Shown: positions 24,565 to 34,167 of the stretch, in pieces | Position numbering within the stretch: the first letter of the stretch is position 1 | Layout of the letters: the number at the start of each line of letters is the position of its first letter | Source of the DNA: DATNPH01 sp036703315 | GTDB taxonomy: Bacteria; Cyanobacteriota; Cyanobacteriia; Cyanobacteriales; Coleofasciculaceae | Assembly: GCA_036703315.1 (NCBI GenBank) | Contig: DATNPH010000060.1 | Coordinates: forward strand, 1 to 64,000 | Length of the DNA: 64,000 nt | Direction of reading: 5' to 3' | The notes under the pieces: model-generated | Told to the model about the DNA's origin: nothing | The model's input: only the letters and a program-made list of their open reading frames with translations | Database searches by the model: none | Made by a program: the position numbers and the translations under genes

Positions 24565-26802
24565 ATGTCTAGATTTTTTCAGCAGCTCTCGCACGTTACC
24601 CGCGTCACATCAGTATTCATGCTGACGGGTCTTGATCGCTTGAGACAATTTCAACTGCGTAAGACTTTGTCCAATATCATGCGATCGCTAGGGTTATCGC
24701 ATTCGCATCAGCATAGTTCCTTTGCCAATTGGGGTACGGCAGTAGCAAAGGAACGAAATGTGCACGTAGTGCGATCGCGACACACAAAACACAGTAGGGG
24801 CGTATTGCAACACGTTCCTAAGGAGAAACGAACTGGTTTTAGAGCCGACTCAACAATGATCTGGGTTGGGTTCGCCTTAGCGCTGTTAGCGCACATTGGG
24901 TTTGCTTGGTTTTCTCCCAGTCCTGTGCAGGCAATTAGTTCGCCAATAAGAATTGAGCTACCGCTTTCAGCTCAAGGCTCAAAAATCGTCGATGCCACGG
25001 GTAAGGCAGTATCACTTAGAGGAGTGAACTGGTTTGGTATAGAGACAGGATTGCATGCTCCCGATGGCTTGTGGAAGCGGGATTACAAGGACATGTTGGG
25101 GCAAATCAAAAGCTTAGGATACAACGTGATCCGGCTTCCCTACTCGGTGCAATCTCTGAGAGCCTCCAATGTAATGGGCATTGACTACAGCATCGGCAGT
25201 AATAAAGACCTGCAAGGTAAATCACCCTTAGAGGTGATGGATGCCGTTGTTCAGGAGGCTGATCGACAGGGATTGTTAATTCTACTGGATTCTCATCGGC
25301 TTAATGACCAACGTATTCCGGAGTTGTGGTACGGTGACGGGTTTACCGAAGCTGACTGGATTGACACCTGGAAACTGTTGGCAACCCGTTACAAAAATCA
25401 AGCTAACGTGATTGGAGCTGACCTGAAAAACGAGCCTCATGGTCAAGCTAGCTGGGGTACAAATGACCAAGCAACTGATTGGCGACTGGCAGCAGAGCGG
25501 GCTGGCAATGCTATTCTCAACGTCAACCCTAATTGGCTGATTGTCGTTGAAGGTGTTGAGAGGAATGTTCCTGGTCAGAAGCTACAGTACCACTGGATGG
25601 GTGCCAATCTGGAGGGGGTTGATCGCTTCCCAGTACGATTGTCACGTTCCAACAAGCTAGTCTATTCTCCCCATGAGTACGGCCCAGGAGTCTTCAATCA
25701 GCCATGGTTTTCCGAACCAACTTTTCCCAACAATCTCGAAAGCCGTTGGGAAACTGGATGGAACTATATTGCTACCAAAGGAATTGCTCCTATCTTGATT
25801 GGAGAGTTTGGCGGGCGGCAGATAGACCCTAGCTCCAAGGAAGGTGTTTGGCAACGGAAGCTTGTGGACTTCATCCGTCAAAAAGATTTGAGCTTCGCCT
25901 ACTGGAGTTGGAATCCTAACAGCGTTGATACGGGCGGCATCCTGCAAGATGACTGGGTTAGTGTTGATGCTTCGAAGCAAGAACTGCTTCAAGGCGTGCT
26001 AGTTGCACTCAACTTTCCTTCAACCTCTCCACCGATTCCTACCCCCTCTCCAGCTCCAAGTCCACAACCGATTCCTACTCCCTCCCCAACTCCAAGCCTA
26101 CAACCTACTCCTACTCCCTCCCCAACTCAAGGTTCCCTGAAGATCGCCTCTAACATGCAATCAGATTGGCAATCGGGATTTTGTGTGAATCTGCAGGTTA
26201 CCAATTCGGGAAACACTAGCATTCGGGATTGGCAAGTGACATTCCAGATGAATCAGGCTGCCATCAATAATAGTTGGAACGGTAGTTTCAACTCCCAAGG
26301 TTCACAGTATGTGGCTACTCCCTTGGATTGGGGACGAGTCATCGAGCCAGGACAAAGCCGAGAGTTAGGATTCTGTGCTAACAAGCTTGGAGCTGATTAC
26401 CAGCCTCGACAAGTCTCTGTCGCTGCCATCAGTTCAACTTCAAGTTCCAAATCCAATTTTAGTGTCCCTACAACAGCTAAAAGTCTTTCTAAAACGGCTT
26501 CGTCTCAGCTGAAAGTGGCGTCTAACATGCATTCAGATTGGCAAGACGGTTTTTGCATGAGCTTACAGGTTGCCAATCAGGGCAATACTACCGTTCGCGA
26601 CTGGCAAGTGAAATTCAACATGAATCAAGCTGCCATTAATAATAGTTGGAATGGTAGTTTCAAAGCGCAAGGCTCACAGTATGTGGTCACTCCCTTGGAT
26701 TGGGCACAGGTAATCGAACCGGGGCAAAGCCAAGAGTTAGGATTCTGTGCTAACAAGCTTGGGTCTGATTATCGACCTCAGCAAGTATCTGTCTCAACGT
26801 AA
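24565..26802 (+). CDS. Secreted GH5 endoglucanase with two CBM2 cellulose-binding domains
   Basis: 745 residues. A 97-residue basic N-terminal stretch precedes a hydrophobic segment at 98-118 and a VQA cleavage-like site at 121-123; translation from the internal ATG (residue 98, 24856) is an alternative. The GH5 domain spans about 125-485: LRGVNWFGIE, YNVIRLPYSVQSL, acid/base E290 in KNEPHG, HEYGPGVFNQPW, and nucleophile E414 in IGEFGG. A Pro/Thr/Ser linker (SPAPSPQPIPTPSPTPS) follows, then two CBM2-like domains of about 95 residues sharing SNMxSDWQ, NNSWNGSF, PLDWG/A and ELGFCANKLG. It likely trims or remodels cellulose outside the cell and converges on bcsA. Confidence 0.93.
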   Translation: MSRFFQQLSHVTRVTSVFMLTGLDRLRQFQLRKTLSNIMRSLGLSHSHQHSSFANWGTAVAKERNVHVVRSRHTKHSRGVLQHVPKEKRTGFRADSTMIWVGFALALLAHIGFAWFSPSPVQAISSPIRIELPLSAQGSKIVDATGKAVSLRGVNWFGIETGLHAPDGLWKRDYKDMLGQIKSLGYNVIRLPYSVQSLRASNVMGIDYSIGSNKDLQGKSPLEVMDAVVQEADRQGLLILLDSHRLNDQRIPELWYGDGFTEADWIDTWKLLATRYKNQANVIGADLKNEPHGQASWGTNDQATDWRLAAERAGNAILNVNPNWLIVVEGVERNVPGQKLQYHWMGANLEGVDRFPVRLSRSNKLVYSPHEYGPGVFNQPWFSEPTFPNNLESRWETGWNYIATKGIAPILIGEFGGRQIDPSSKEGVWQRKLVDFIRQKDLSFAYWSWNPNSVDTGGILQDDWVSVDASKQELLQGVLVALNFPSTSPPIPTPSPAPSPQPIPTPSPTPSLQPTPTPSPTQGSLKIASNMQSDWQSGFCVNLQVTNSGNTSIRDWQVTFQMNQAAINNSWNGSFNSQGSQYVATPLDWGRVIEPGQSRELGFCANKLGADYQPRQVSVAAISSTSSSKSNFSVPTTAKSLSKTASSQLKVASNMHSDWQDGFCMSLQVANQGNTTVRDWQVKFNMNQAAINNSWNGSFKAQGSQYVVTPLDWAQVIEPGQSQELGFCANKLGSDYRPQQVSVST

Positions 26803-27061
26803 TAAATTCTTGCACTGAATCAAAAATGCAGTGATGAGGAGGTGAGGAAATTAACCCTTTCCTCATCAAGATCAGCAATATAGCGGTTCTTAGTTGCATA
26901 GTCGATTGTTCCTAACATCAGTTAAATCGGTAAGTTATTTTAGCGCGACTCCTAAGCTGATGTGCCTTTAAATAGCATCTTCGTTTCCCCCTGCTTCTCC
27001 TGCCTCCCCTGTCTCGCCTGGCTCTCATCATGCAAACCGATTACTGATTTTGAATGGCTTA

Positions 27062-29665
27062 CTACAGTATTTTCAAAAGTTGTTTAATTTTGTCTGCCTG
27101 TCGTTCATTGAATCTCTCTGGGAAATTTAACTCAATTGCAACTTTCCTACGAGTAGAGCCAGTGTTTTCTTGAACGGACAACAGTTCTATTGCTACGACT
27201 TGAGCCAAAAACCGCTTCGGTAACAGATTGATTGTCTCTTTACTCACTAACAAACCCACAACTGGTTTGTCTTGCTGCATCTTCTGTAAGTCTTGTTCTT
27301 GAAGCGTGTTCGTAGACGATATAACGTTGCCATCTAATTCGATCCGTAAACTCCTAGCCCCAAATTCGGTAACTTCCCCAGGAAAAAAGTGCTCCTCCCA
27401 GTACAGTTGAGCATCCGCTTGCACATGCTTTCGCACCCTCCTGCCAGTCTCAGCTTGGAACTCGCGCAAAGCGCGAGTCAGACTCATGGCAAGAAACTTA
27501 AAGGAAGCCAGTGGTCGGTCTACATATTCGCGCTTCTGGGAGTACCACTCCTTGACATCGGAATATAGCACCACGGCTAAAGCATCTAGCTGAGTTTGAG
27601 CCAGATTAACAAAATCAATTGCCAATAAAGTTTCAGTTTCGCTTATAGGCGTTCCCCGAATAATTCGCCCATTTAGAAATGTCCGTGCTCCAAAATCGCC
27701 GATTAGCTCCACTTCCACTTCATCCGGTAAGTTCGGCCAGCTATCTAAGGCAATTAGAGCACCACTTTCAGACACATTGATGGTTTTACCAATCCAATTC
27801 TTGTCAGGCGTGTAAATCACAGCAGGAAGGCGTCGCTGTAAACGGTGCGTCTGGCGTAGTTGGGGTTGCTCGAAGGCAACCAGTAAAGAAGCGAGCAGCA
27901 AAATCAAGTTAAAGATGCACCACATGGCGTTGACCAGAACTGCTTCGCTATCCTCTGGACGTAGTATGAGCCAAAAGGGGACGGCGAGTAAGGAGGCAAT
28001 GACGAGTGCCGTCACCACCAAAAGGCCACGCATCGACTCCCAGTCAAAGTAGCGCTTGGTTACTGTCAGTCCCTTGTCAGTAACGTTAAATGAACCCAAT
28101 TTGGGGTTGATGAGCGCCATTAAGGTGACATACCCTGCCTGGAACGCCATTACAAATTCATAAACCTCGTTCCAGAAGGAAAACCGGACGTACTTGTAGG
28201 TGATGTAGTTGGCATTCAAGGCGAGAAGAATATGGGGAAGAGCATAGGCTAAGGTTTCTGAACCCAAACCTTGAATCGGGTTGATGCCAAATAATAGAAA
28301 CAGGGTAGGAGCGATCGCATACATCAACCGAGGAAACCCATAGAAAAAGTGCGACGTTGCACTGAAATAGCAAAGGCGCTGAGGCAATGTCAGATTCAGC
28401 TTAGGATTGAGCAGTGGGTTTTCCAGCCGCAGAATTTGAGCCATGCCCCGTGCCCAGCGAACTTGCTGACCGACATACGAGGAAAACTTCTCTGGTGCTA
28501 AGCCAGCCACCATTATTTTGTCGTAGTAAACTGACTTGTATCCCAGAGAATGTAACCGAAACGCCGTGTGACAATCTTCTGTAACCGTTTCAGTGGCAAT
28601 TCCCCCAACCTGGAGCGCGTATTCTTTGCGAATCACAGCCGCTGAGCCACAGAAAAAGGCGGCATTCCAAAAGTCGTTGCCTTTTTGCAGTACTTTATAA
28701 AACAGTTCATTACCCACTGGGATTTTACCCCCAGTAAGTAGGTTACGCTCAAACGGGTCAGGGTTATAGAACCAGTGGGGAGTCTGCACAAACGCTACTT
28801 TTGGGTCAAAGAAAAAGCCCACTGTATGCTGAAGAAACTGTCGCGATGGGATGTGGTCGCAGTCGAGAATTAGGACTAAATCACCGTCGGTGCGGCGAAA
28901 TGCCGTGTTGATATTACCTGCCTTAGCGTGATCGTTGTTGTCGCGAGTCAACATTGTTACGCCGAGTTCTTCGCACATTTGGCGTAACTCTTCCCGACGT
29001 GCTCTATATTTCTCGGCTCGACCATCATCCAAGACATAAACTCGTTTTTTGTCTGCTGGATAGTCGAGGGCTAAAGCTCCTAGCACTGTCTTACGGACAA
29101 TTCCAACATCTTCGTTGTAGGTCGGGATGTAGACATCGACTTTAAACCATTGGTCTTGAGGAAAAATTGAAAGATCAACGGGTTCGCGGTCTTTAATTTT
29201 CAGGGTTTGAAAGTAAGCGAGTATGAGGGTCACGATCGCATATAGCTCTGCCCCATACAACAACAGACAAAATAGTCCGTTAATCCAGTTATTAAAGTTC
29301 AGGGTGTAGCTCGTGCGGTAGTAAAGGTAGCGTAGCGTTGTTACGAGACTCAGCCATACCAAAAACAAGTGGAGATATTCACTGGTTTCCTGATCAGACT
29401 GCCGCGATTCTATTTGCACAACCTTCTGACCAAGTACTACTAACACCAACGCCACAACGCCCTGCTGCCAAATCTCCAGTGGCGTAATAATCAAGGGAAC
29501 GGATAAAAACAGCAGTAGCAAAATAATCCACTTCAACTGGCGCAACCCTACCTCAGCAAACGCTTCGTTAAAAAACCGAGGAAGGCGTTCAATGAGCCAA
29601 TGGGTTACCGAGAGACGCTGATGCCTATGCCGCATCAACCGAGATCTGAAGGAGGAAAAAGACAT
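27062..29665 (-). CDS. bcsA: Cellulose synthase catalytic subunit with PilZ domain
   Basis: 867 residues. Membrane helices flank a GT2 domain with DDG 213-215, DCD 268-270, FFCGS 337-341, TED 362-364 and QQVRW 400-404, the D,D,D,QxxRW set of processive cellulose synthases. More helices lie at 440-600. A PilZ domain has RLQRR (608-612) and NVSESG (630-635), the RxxxR and (D/N)xSxxG motifs that bind c-di-GMP, so activity is probably c-di-GMP-controlled. The C-terminal ~120 residues beyond PilZ are of unclear role. bcsB lies directly upstream on the same strand (145 bp gap filled by repeat sequence). Confidence 0.96.
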   Translation of the reverse strand: MSFSSFRSRLMRHRHQRLSVTHWLIERLPRFFNEAFAEVGLRQLKWIILLLLFLSVPLIITPLEIWQQGVVALVLVVLGQKVVQIESRQSDQETSEYLHLFLVWLSLVTTLRYLYYRTSYTLNFNNWINGLFCLLLYGAELYAIVTLILAYFQTLKIKDREPVDLSIFPQDQWFKVDVYIPTYNEDVGIVRKTVLGALALDYPADKKRVYVLDDGRAEKYRARREELRQMCEELGVTMLTRDNNDHAKAGNINTAFRRTDGDLVLILDCDHIPSRQFLQHTVGFFFDPKVAFVQTPHWFYNPDPFERNLLTGGKIPVGNELFYKVLQKGNDFWNAAFFCGSAAVIRKEYALQVGGIATETVTEDCHTAFRLHSLGYKSVYYDKIMVAGLAPEKFSSYVGQQVRWARGMAQILRLENPLLNPKLNLTLPQRLCYFSATSHFFYGFPRLMYAIAPTLFLLFGINPIQGLGSETLAYALPHILLALNANYITYKYVRFSFWNEVYEFVMAFQAGYVTLMALINPKLGSFNVTDKGLTVTKRYFDWESMRGLLVVTALVIASLLAVPFWLILRPEDSEAVLVNAMWCIFNLILLLASLLVAFEQPQLRQTHRLQRRLPAVIYTPDKNWIGKTINVSESGALIALDSWPNLPDEVEVELIGDFGARTFLNGRIIRGTPISETETLLAIDFVNLAQTQLDALAVVLYSDVKEWYSQKREYVDRPLASFKFLAMSLTRALREFQAETGRRVRKHVQADAQLYWEEHFFPGEVTEFGARSLRIELDGNVISSTNTLQEQDLQKMQQDKPVVGLLVSKETINLLPKRFLAQVVAIELLSVQENTGSTRRKVAIELNFPERFNERQADKIKQLLKIL

Positions 29666-29687
29666 TGGGCTAATGGCTAATGGCTAA

Positions 29688-29806
29688 TGGTGAGCCAGCG
29701 CGGTCTTGGGGGAACCCCCAGGAGCGACTGGCGTACTTCGTAGCGGTAGCGACGCAGGAGCGTCACCCGAGGGAATAATGGATAATGGCTTTTGAACAAT
29801 TAGCAA
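29688..29806. repeat. Dispersed palindromic repeat between bcsB and bcsA
   Basis: GCCAGCGCGGTCTTGGGGG-AA-CCCCCAGGAGCGACTGGC is an imperfect inverted repeat around 29694-29732, followed by GTAGCGGTAGCGACGC and flanked by repeated GGCTAATGGC words. Looks like a common cyanobacterial short repeat; it could lower or stabilise bcsA relative to bcsB message. Confidence 0.6.
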
Positions 29807-29810
29807 TGTA

Positions 29811-32648
29811 CTAATGATTCTTCTTGTCAGTTAGGCGCTTGAGATACAGCTGAGCAGTACCGTAAAGCAGAAGCGCGATTGCGACAATGCCTACAGGGAG
29901 TAAAAACCAGTGCTCCTGAAGAAAGCGAGATACATTATCCAGCAAAGTGGTGTTTTCTATGCGCTTTTTCCAGGGAGCACGTTGCAAAAACTCAAGCTTA
30001 TACGCATCAGGTTCATAAGCAGAGGGGTTTGGCTGGTCGCTGCTGATCAGCACGGTATCTTCCCGAAGCTGGAAGAACCAGGGGTCTTTACTGAGAATCT
30101 GGCGTACCCGGTCTAAACCCTTCTCAGTTTGAGCGCTGAGAGCCAAAAGTACGCGATTACCGTTATCTGGAGAGATAATTTCCTTAATCACACCGTCCGT
30201 ATCCGGTAGAGTTTGGATAATTCCTTGACTCGACTGGCGCGAAAACGCTTTACTCAAGCGGAAATCACCGGACTCAAGCGCTTTGGGAAAAGGAAATTTC
30301 TCGCGAGTACCAATTCCTACAAGATGGTGAGTCTTGGAGAGATTGGCAGGCAAGCTATCAGCCGTGTAGACCTTTAGCTTGACTGAATCTGATCGGCTCA
30401 AGCGTCCCAAGCGTTCGCTAAAGGCGAGCAGTGTGAGCAAATCTGTATTAGAGGGAGAATTCGGCAGCACAATTGCCGTACTCGACAAATCTTGAGGAGC
30501 TGCAAATGGAAACCCTGACCGTAGTAGTTCCAGATCTGGCAGTTGCACAGAAATTTCTCGATTGAGGTTAAAGCTGCTATCGGCATGAAGTGTACCCGTA
30601 AGTTGCTGGTCTGTTGACTTACCGCAACGTCCTACTTCTCTAGGGTTAAGACGAAAGGCAACTTTTATTTTGGAGGTAGGCTTGAGCAACTTGGCAGGTA
30701 GATCCACCTTGAGGCTTTGTCGCGTAGCTCCCTCCTCAGAGGTTAACCGTGCTCCACCGATGAACGTGTCATCCAGCAATACTTCTACAGTAGAGAGTCT
30801 AGGGTTGGCTTGCGGACCATAGCTGTACACCAGATTCATGGAACTCCCTCGTTTAAACCGATCATCCGGTAAGGCTCGAAAATCAATCTCGATCGGCGGT
30901 GCTCCAGAACCGCGAACCGTGATATCTTCAAATGGCTTGTTGTTAATTTGGGTTTTGATTTCGCTGAGCGTAAAAGAATTTTTTTCGGGTAGATAACGAG
31001 ACCACTGACGAGGCGACGGTGTTGGTACGTCTTTGAGGTTGTTGACTAAGATTGCCTGACCGGTACCAAGTTTACTAGCGTCCGGTTGCACCAAAAACTG
31101 TGCTGCCTTGGCAACGCCTTCTGGCCCATTTCCCGTAGCGACTAAAACAGGGACACCACCTTCTTGAGTTGTGGTCAGCATTAGCACCCCAACATCCTCA
31201 GGTAGGGGAATCTTATTCCTATCCAGAATCTCGTTAGCCGCGATTTTAAAGGGCACAGCCAAAGACTTCAACGCCGGCTGAGCAGCTGGGGTACCAATGA
31301 TGACTAATCGCTCGTTTGACTGCACTTCATCGAGGGTTTTAACTAAGCGAGTCTCCATGGGATGGAAATCAGCTAGTCTACCGAGAGCCGCCTGAAACCG
31401 AGGTGCTGCTGTTAACCAAGCGTCATTGACCTTCGGCAGTAGGTAAGCGATACGATTGGGTTCTAAGCTGAGTTCATCAAAGAAGGGATAGGGATAGCGC
31501 TTAAAGCTCAGGGGAATGGGTTGAGACTGGTATTTAAACAGTAATTTTGAATCAGGTAGAACCTCAGTCCATAGTGTAGGATCACCAGGGTCACTGCATT
31601 GGGGGTCGTTATTCTGCTGTGCGACAATGGCGAGTTCATTGTAGTCCTGAATGAGAGTGGGTGGAATATTGAACGCCACGCTTCCCACTTCGGACTCCTT
31701 ACGGTTGAGGGGTACGCTACCTATACTCCTATCGTTGAGCCGTACTGTGAAATTAGAGCGATTGGCCAATAAAGCGGGTGAATGCTGAAACCGGATTAAG
31801 GCTTTGGTCGATTGCAGCTTCCAACCACGAGGACGGGTAAAGCCAACTCGTGCTTCTGAATAAGTACCTTGCAAGCGGAAGCGATTGCCCACCACAGGAG
31901 CGCGATTGAATTCCATAGCGTACTGGCCCTCTGGGAGAGGTTCGGAATCCTTCGCGGTGTCTGATGGCTCTGCTAGCTCTTCCGAAGTCTCTTCGCTAAT
32001 GCGATCGCGGCTACTACGTTTCGGCTTTTCCTTTGGCGGACGCGAAGGTTGACTCGGCTCAATGTCGCGATCGCGAGGAGTTTCTGCTGGTTCTTGTACA
32101 GGTTCGGAGCGACGCATCGGGGGCGGCTCTTCTACCGCTGAGGGTGGGGGAGCCGGCTGAGGGGCAACCTCCTCTCGCGGTGGTGGCGGTGGGGCACTGC
32201 GTCGTCGTGGTGGGGGAGGGCTTTCTTCTCTAGGTAGAGGACGGCTCTCCTGTTTAGGGGCAGGAAGACTTTCTTTAGGCGGGGGAGCGGGTCGAGGCTT
32301 GTAGACTGGAGGCTCAGCTGGCGCGGTAGGTAAGTCGTACTGGCGGATAAACTGGTCTTCCTGCTCTTTGAGGCTACGGTCACCTTGAGCCGTTCCCAAG
32401 GAGGCTGTCATCCCCAATGTTAAGACTAATACACTGCATAGGACGAACAGCCACAAGAGCGGACGCGATCGCCGTTTTTTCGTAGCTTGGTAGGTTAGCT
32501 GCCTAGTTATCCTATTCCCCGTTCGCTGTAGTCTTTCTCGGAGAGCAGAGTAGAGACTTGTGTGTCGTGGAGTTCGACGTTGCCCACGATAACGCGCAGC
32601 CGTTGTGGGTCGAGAGCACCGAAACAAGCGTTTCATAGGGTAATGCAC
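29811..32648 (-). CDS. bcsB: Cellulose synthase periplasmic subunit BcsB
   Basis: 945 residues. TM near 63-90, then an unusual Pro-rich stretch (PPPPRRRSAPPPPPREEV and similar, about residues 105-200), then the BcsB body from about 240 (FRLQGTYSEARVGFTRPRGW, FTVRLNDRSIGSVPLN, ELAIVAQQNN, YPYPFFDELSLEPN) and a C-terminal membrane helix at about 912-935 (WFLLPVGIVAIALLLYGTAQLY). BcsB carries carbohydrate-binding domains that guide the glucan across the periplasm. The long Pro-rich region is not part of E. coli-type BcsB and may span peptidoglycan. Confidence 0.92.
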   Translation of the reverse strand: MHYPMKRLFRCSRPTTAARYRGQRRTPRHTSLYSALRERLQRTGNRITRQLTYQATKKRRSRPLLWLFVLCSVLVLTLGMTASLGTAQGDRSLKEQEDQFIRQYDLPTAPAEPPVYKPRPAPPPKESLPAPKQESRPLPREESPPPPRRRSAPPPPPREEVAPQPAPPPSAVEEPPPMRRSEPVQEPAETPRDRDIEPSQPSRPPKEKPKRSSRDRISEETSEELAEPSDTAKDSEPLPEGQYAMEFNRAPVVGNRFRLQGTYSEARVGFTRPRGWKLQSTKALIRFQHSPALLANRSNFTVRLNDRSIGSVPLNRKESEVGSVAFNIPPTLIQDYNELAIVAQQNNDPQCSDPGDPTLWTEVLPDSKLLFKYQSQPIPLSFKRYPYPFFDELSLEPNRIAYLLPKVNDAWLTAAPRFQAALGRLADFHPMETRLVKTLDEVQSNERLVIIGTPAAQPALKSLAVPFKIAANEILDRNKIPLPEDVGVLMLTTTQEGGVPVLVATGNGPEGVAKAAQFLVQPDASKLGTGQAILVNNLKDVPTPSPRQWSRYLPEKNSFTLSEIKTQINNKPFEDITVRGSGAPPIEIDFRALPDDRFKRGSSMNLVYSYGPQANPRLSTVEVLLDDTFIGGARLTSEEGATRQSLKVDLPAKLLKPTSKIKVAFRLNPREVGRCGKSTDQQLTGTLHADSSFNLNREISVQLPDLELLRSGFPFAAPQDLSSTAIVLPNSPSNTDLLTLLAFSERLGRLSRSDSVKLKVYTADSLPANLSKTHHLVGIGTREKFPFPKALESGDFRLSKAFSRQSSQGIIQTLPDTDGVIKEIISPDNGNRVLLALSAQTEKGLDRVRQILSKDPWFFQLREDTVLISSDQPNPSAYEPDAYKLEFLQRAPWKKRIENTTLLDNVSRFLQEHWFLLPVGIVAIALLLYGTAQLYLKRLTDKKNH

Positions 32649-32671
32649 GAAGAAAGTTGGAAGGTCGGAAT

Positions 32672-32708
32672 GTTAAAGGTTGGAAGTTATAACCTTCTAA
32701 CCTTTAAC
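32672..32708. repeat. Stem-loop between the GH8 gene and bcsB
   Basis: GTTAAAGGTTGGAAG (32672-32686) pairs, with one mismatch, with CTTCTAACCTTTAAC (32694-32708). Resembles the GGTTGAAGGTTAAAGG-type intergenic repeats of cyanobacteria. Confidence 0.5.
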
Positions 32709-32724
32709 CTACAACCGTTCATTT

Positions 32725-34062
32725 CTACTGGGTTCGTAGGAGTTGGGGGTCAATGACAGTGGGGGGTAACAGCCCTATCCACGCCAAGTTCTGAGTGTAG
32801 TATGCTGATTCATCATCCCAAATCCCTTGCTTATATCGAGGTAATAGTTTTTTATCCAGAAGCTGCTGGGCAGTAGCTGGATTGATCGAGCTGAGAGCAG
32901 TATAAAGCATGGCGTATTGGGAAGTCGCCTCATAATTTACAGTTGGCTTTCCCTGGAGGTTGATGGCAGCAGGAAGGCGTGATGAAGTGCCTAATAAAGT
33001 TTGGAGATGTTTTGTGGCTGTGCGCAAATAGCGTTCTGCTTCGGATGACTGGAACCAGGCGGCATCCCAAGCGACCCGCCACCAAACACGGTAGGCATCA
33101 AAACTATACACACTTTGAAGTTTACTGGACGGCGGTAGTGGTTGGAATTTGCCAGTTTTAGTGTCGAGCGCGATCCAATCACTGGGTAAGCCTACAGTAG
33201 AAACCTGAGAAGACTTTTCGAGCACCTGATAGCTACTGTCTACTAAACTCAGCCAGTCATGAGCAGAGTCTACTTGAGCAAACAGGCGAAACGCATAAGG
33301 GGCAAGATAAGAGGGGTTGAGGTAAAGAGTAGTTGGTGAAGGTACAAACGCTTCTGTTGGCCCAGGTAGGAGATAGCGCTTGCCTCCTGGTACCGCTATA
33401 GTGGAAAACTTCCACAAATCCTGTAGCTTAGTACGTGCTATGTCCAAGTATTCCGGGCGATTCCAACGGCGGGAGGCCAGAATAAGAGCCGTAATGGCAT
33501 CAATATCGGCATCGCTGGCAAAATTTTTGTCGATCGCTCCCCACTTCCCGTCTTTGTTTTTTCCCCACTTCCAAGCCCATAGCTGGTCGGTGAAAGCACC
33601 CGTAGGAGAACGTCGGCGCAGATTGTTTTCTGCCCATTTCAAGGTAAGGTTAAATGTGGTCGGATCATTGATTAATACAGCGCGTAACATGGCATACGCT
33701 TGCCCTTCCGAGACAGAGCGATCGCTATCTTGGTAGTCAATCACTCGCCCGTCCTCTTGAATAAATTGCTGTCGGTAGATGACCCAGCTTTGTTCGAGTA
33801 GCTCTCGATTTGCCGTCGATTCCGGCAAGGAGGGGGAACTTGTCGATGACGATACAGTTGCCTTCCGTGACGGTGATGCCGACGCTTCGGGCTGTCCCGC
33901 TGACGAGGATTCAGGTGTTTTGGGCTGGTCTGTAGAGGATTTAGAAATACAGCCAGCCAGGCTGATCAAAACCGCAATAGCGGTAACAGCTCTCAGACAC
34001 CACTGAGACCCTTTGAAAAAATTCGCCAATCGTAACACTAATACTAAAACCAGCATTTTCAA
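32725..34062 (-). CDS. GH8 endoglucanase lipoprotein (BcsZ-like)
   Basis: 445 residues. An N-terminal signal ends in the lipobox LISLAGC (Cys38), followed by a Ser/Pro-rich spacer to residue 84. GH8 motifs are DSDRSVSEGQAYAMLRAV (acid E119) and FASDADIDAITALILAS (D184, D186), with NLRRRSPTGAFTDQLWAWKW between. BcsZ-type endo-beta-1,4-glucanases edit nascent cellulose in the periplasm; here it is probably membrane-tethered. Lies between the TPR gene and bcsB on the same strand. Confidence 0.92.
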   Translation of the reverse strand: MKMLVLVLVLRLANFFKGSQWCLRAVTAIAVLISLAGCISKSSTDQPKTPESSSAGQPEASASPSRKATVSSSTSSPSLPESTANRELLEQSWVIYRQQFIQEDGRVIDYQDSDRSVSEGQAYAMLRAVLINDPTTFNLTLKWAENNLRRRSPTGAFTDQLWAWKWGKNKDGKWGAIDKNFASDADIDAITALILASRRWNRPEYLDIARTKLQDLWKFSTIAVPGGKRYLLPGPTEAFVPSPTTLYLNPSYLAPYAFRLFAQVDSAHDWLSLVDSSYQVLEKSSQVSTVGLPSDWIALDTKTGKFQPLPPSSKLQSVYSFDAYRVWWRVAWDAAWFQSSEAERYLRTATKHLQTLLGTSSRLPAAINLQGKPTVNYEATSQYAMLYTALSSINPATAQQLLDKKLLPRYKQGIWDDESAYYTQNLAWIGLLPPTVIDPQLLRTQ

Positions 34063-34167
34063 ACTACTTAGGGCTTGTGGGTTAAGCTGTCGCGCCTACA
34101 AGTTTTATCTAGAAATTGATAAAAGGCTTGACACTATTGGGCTAGAGCATTTTGAATTTTGAATCGC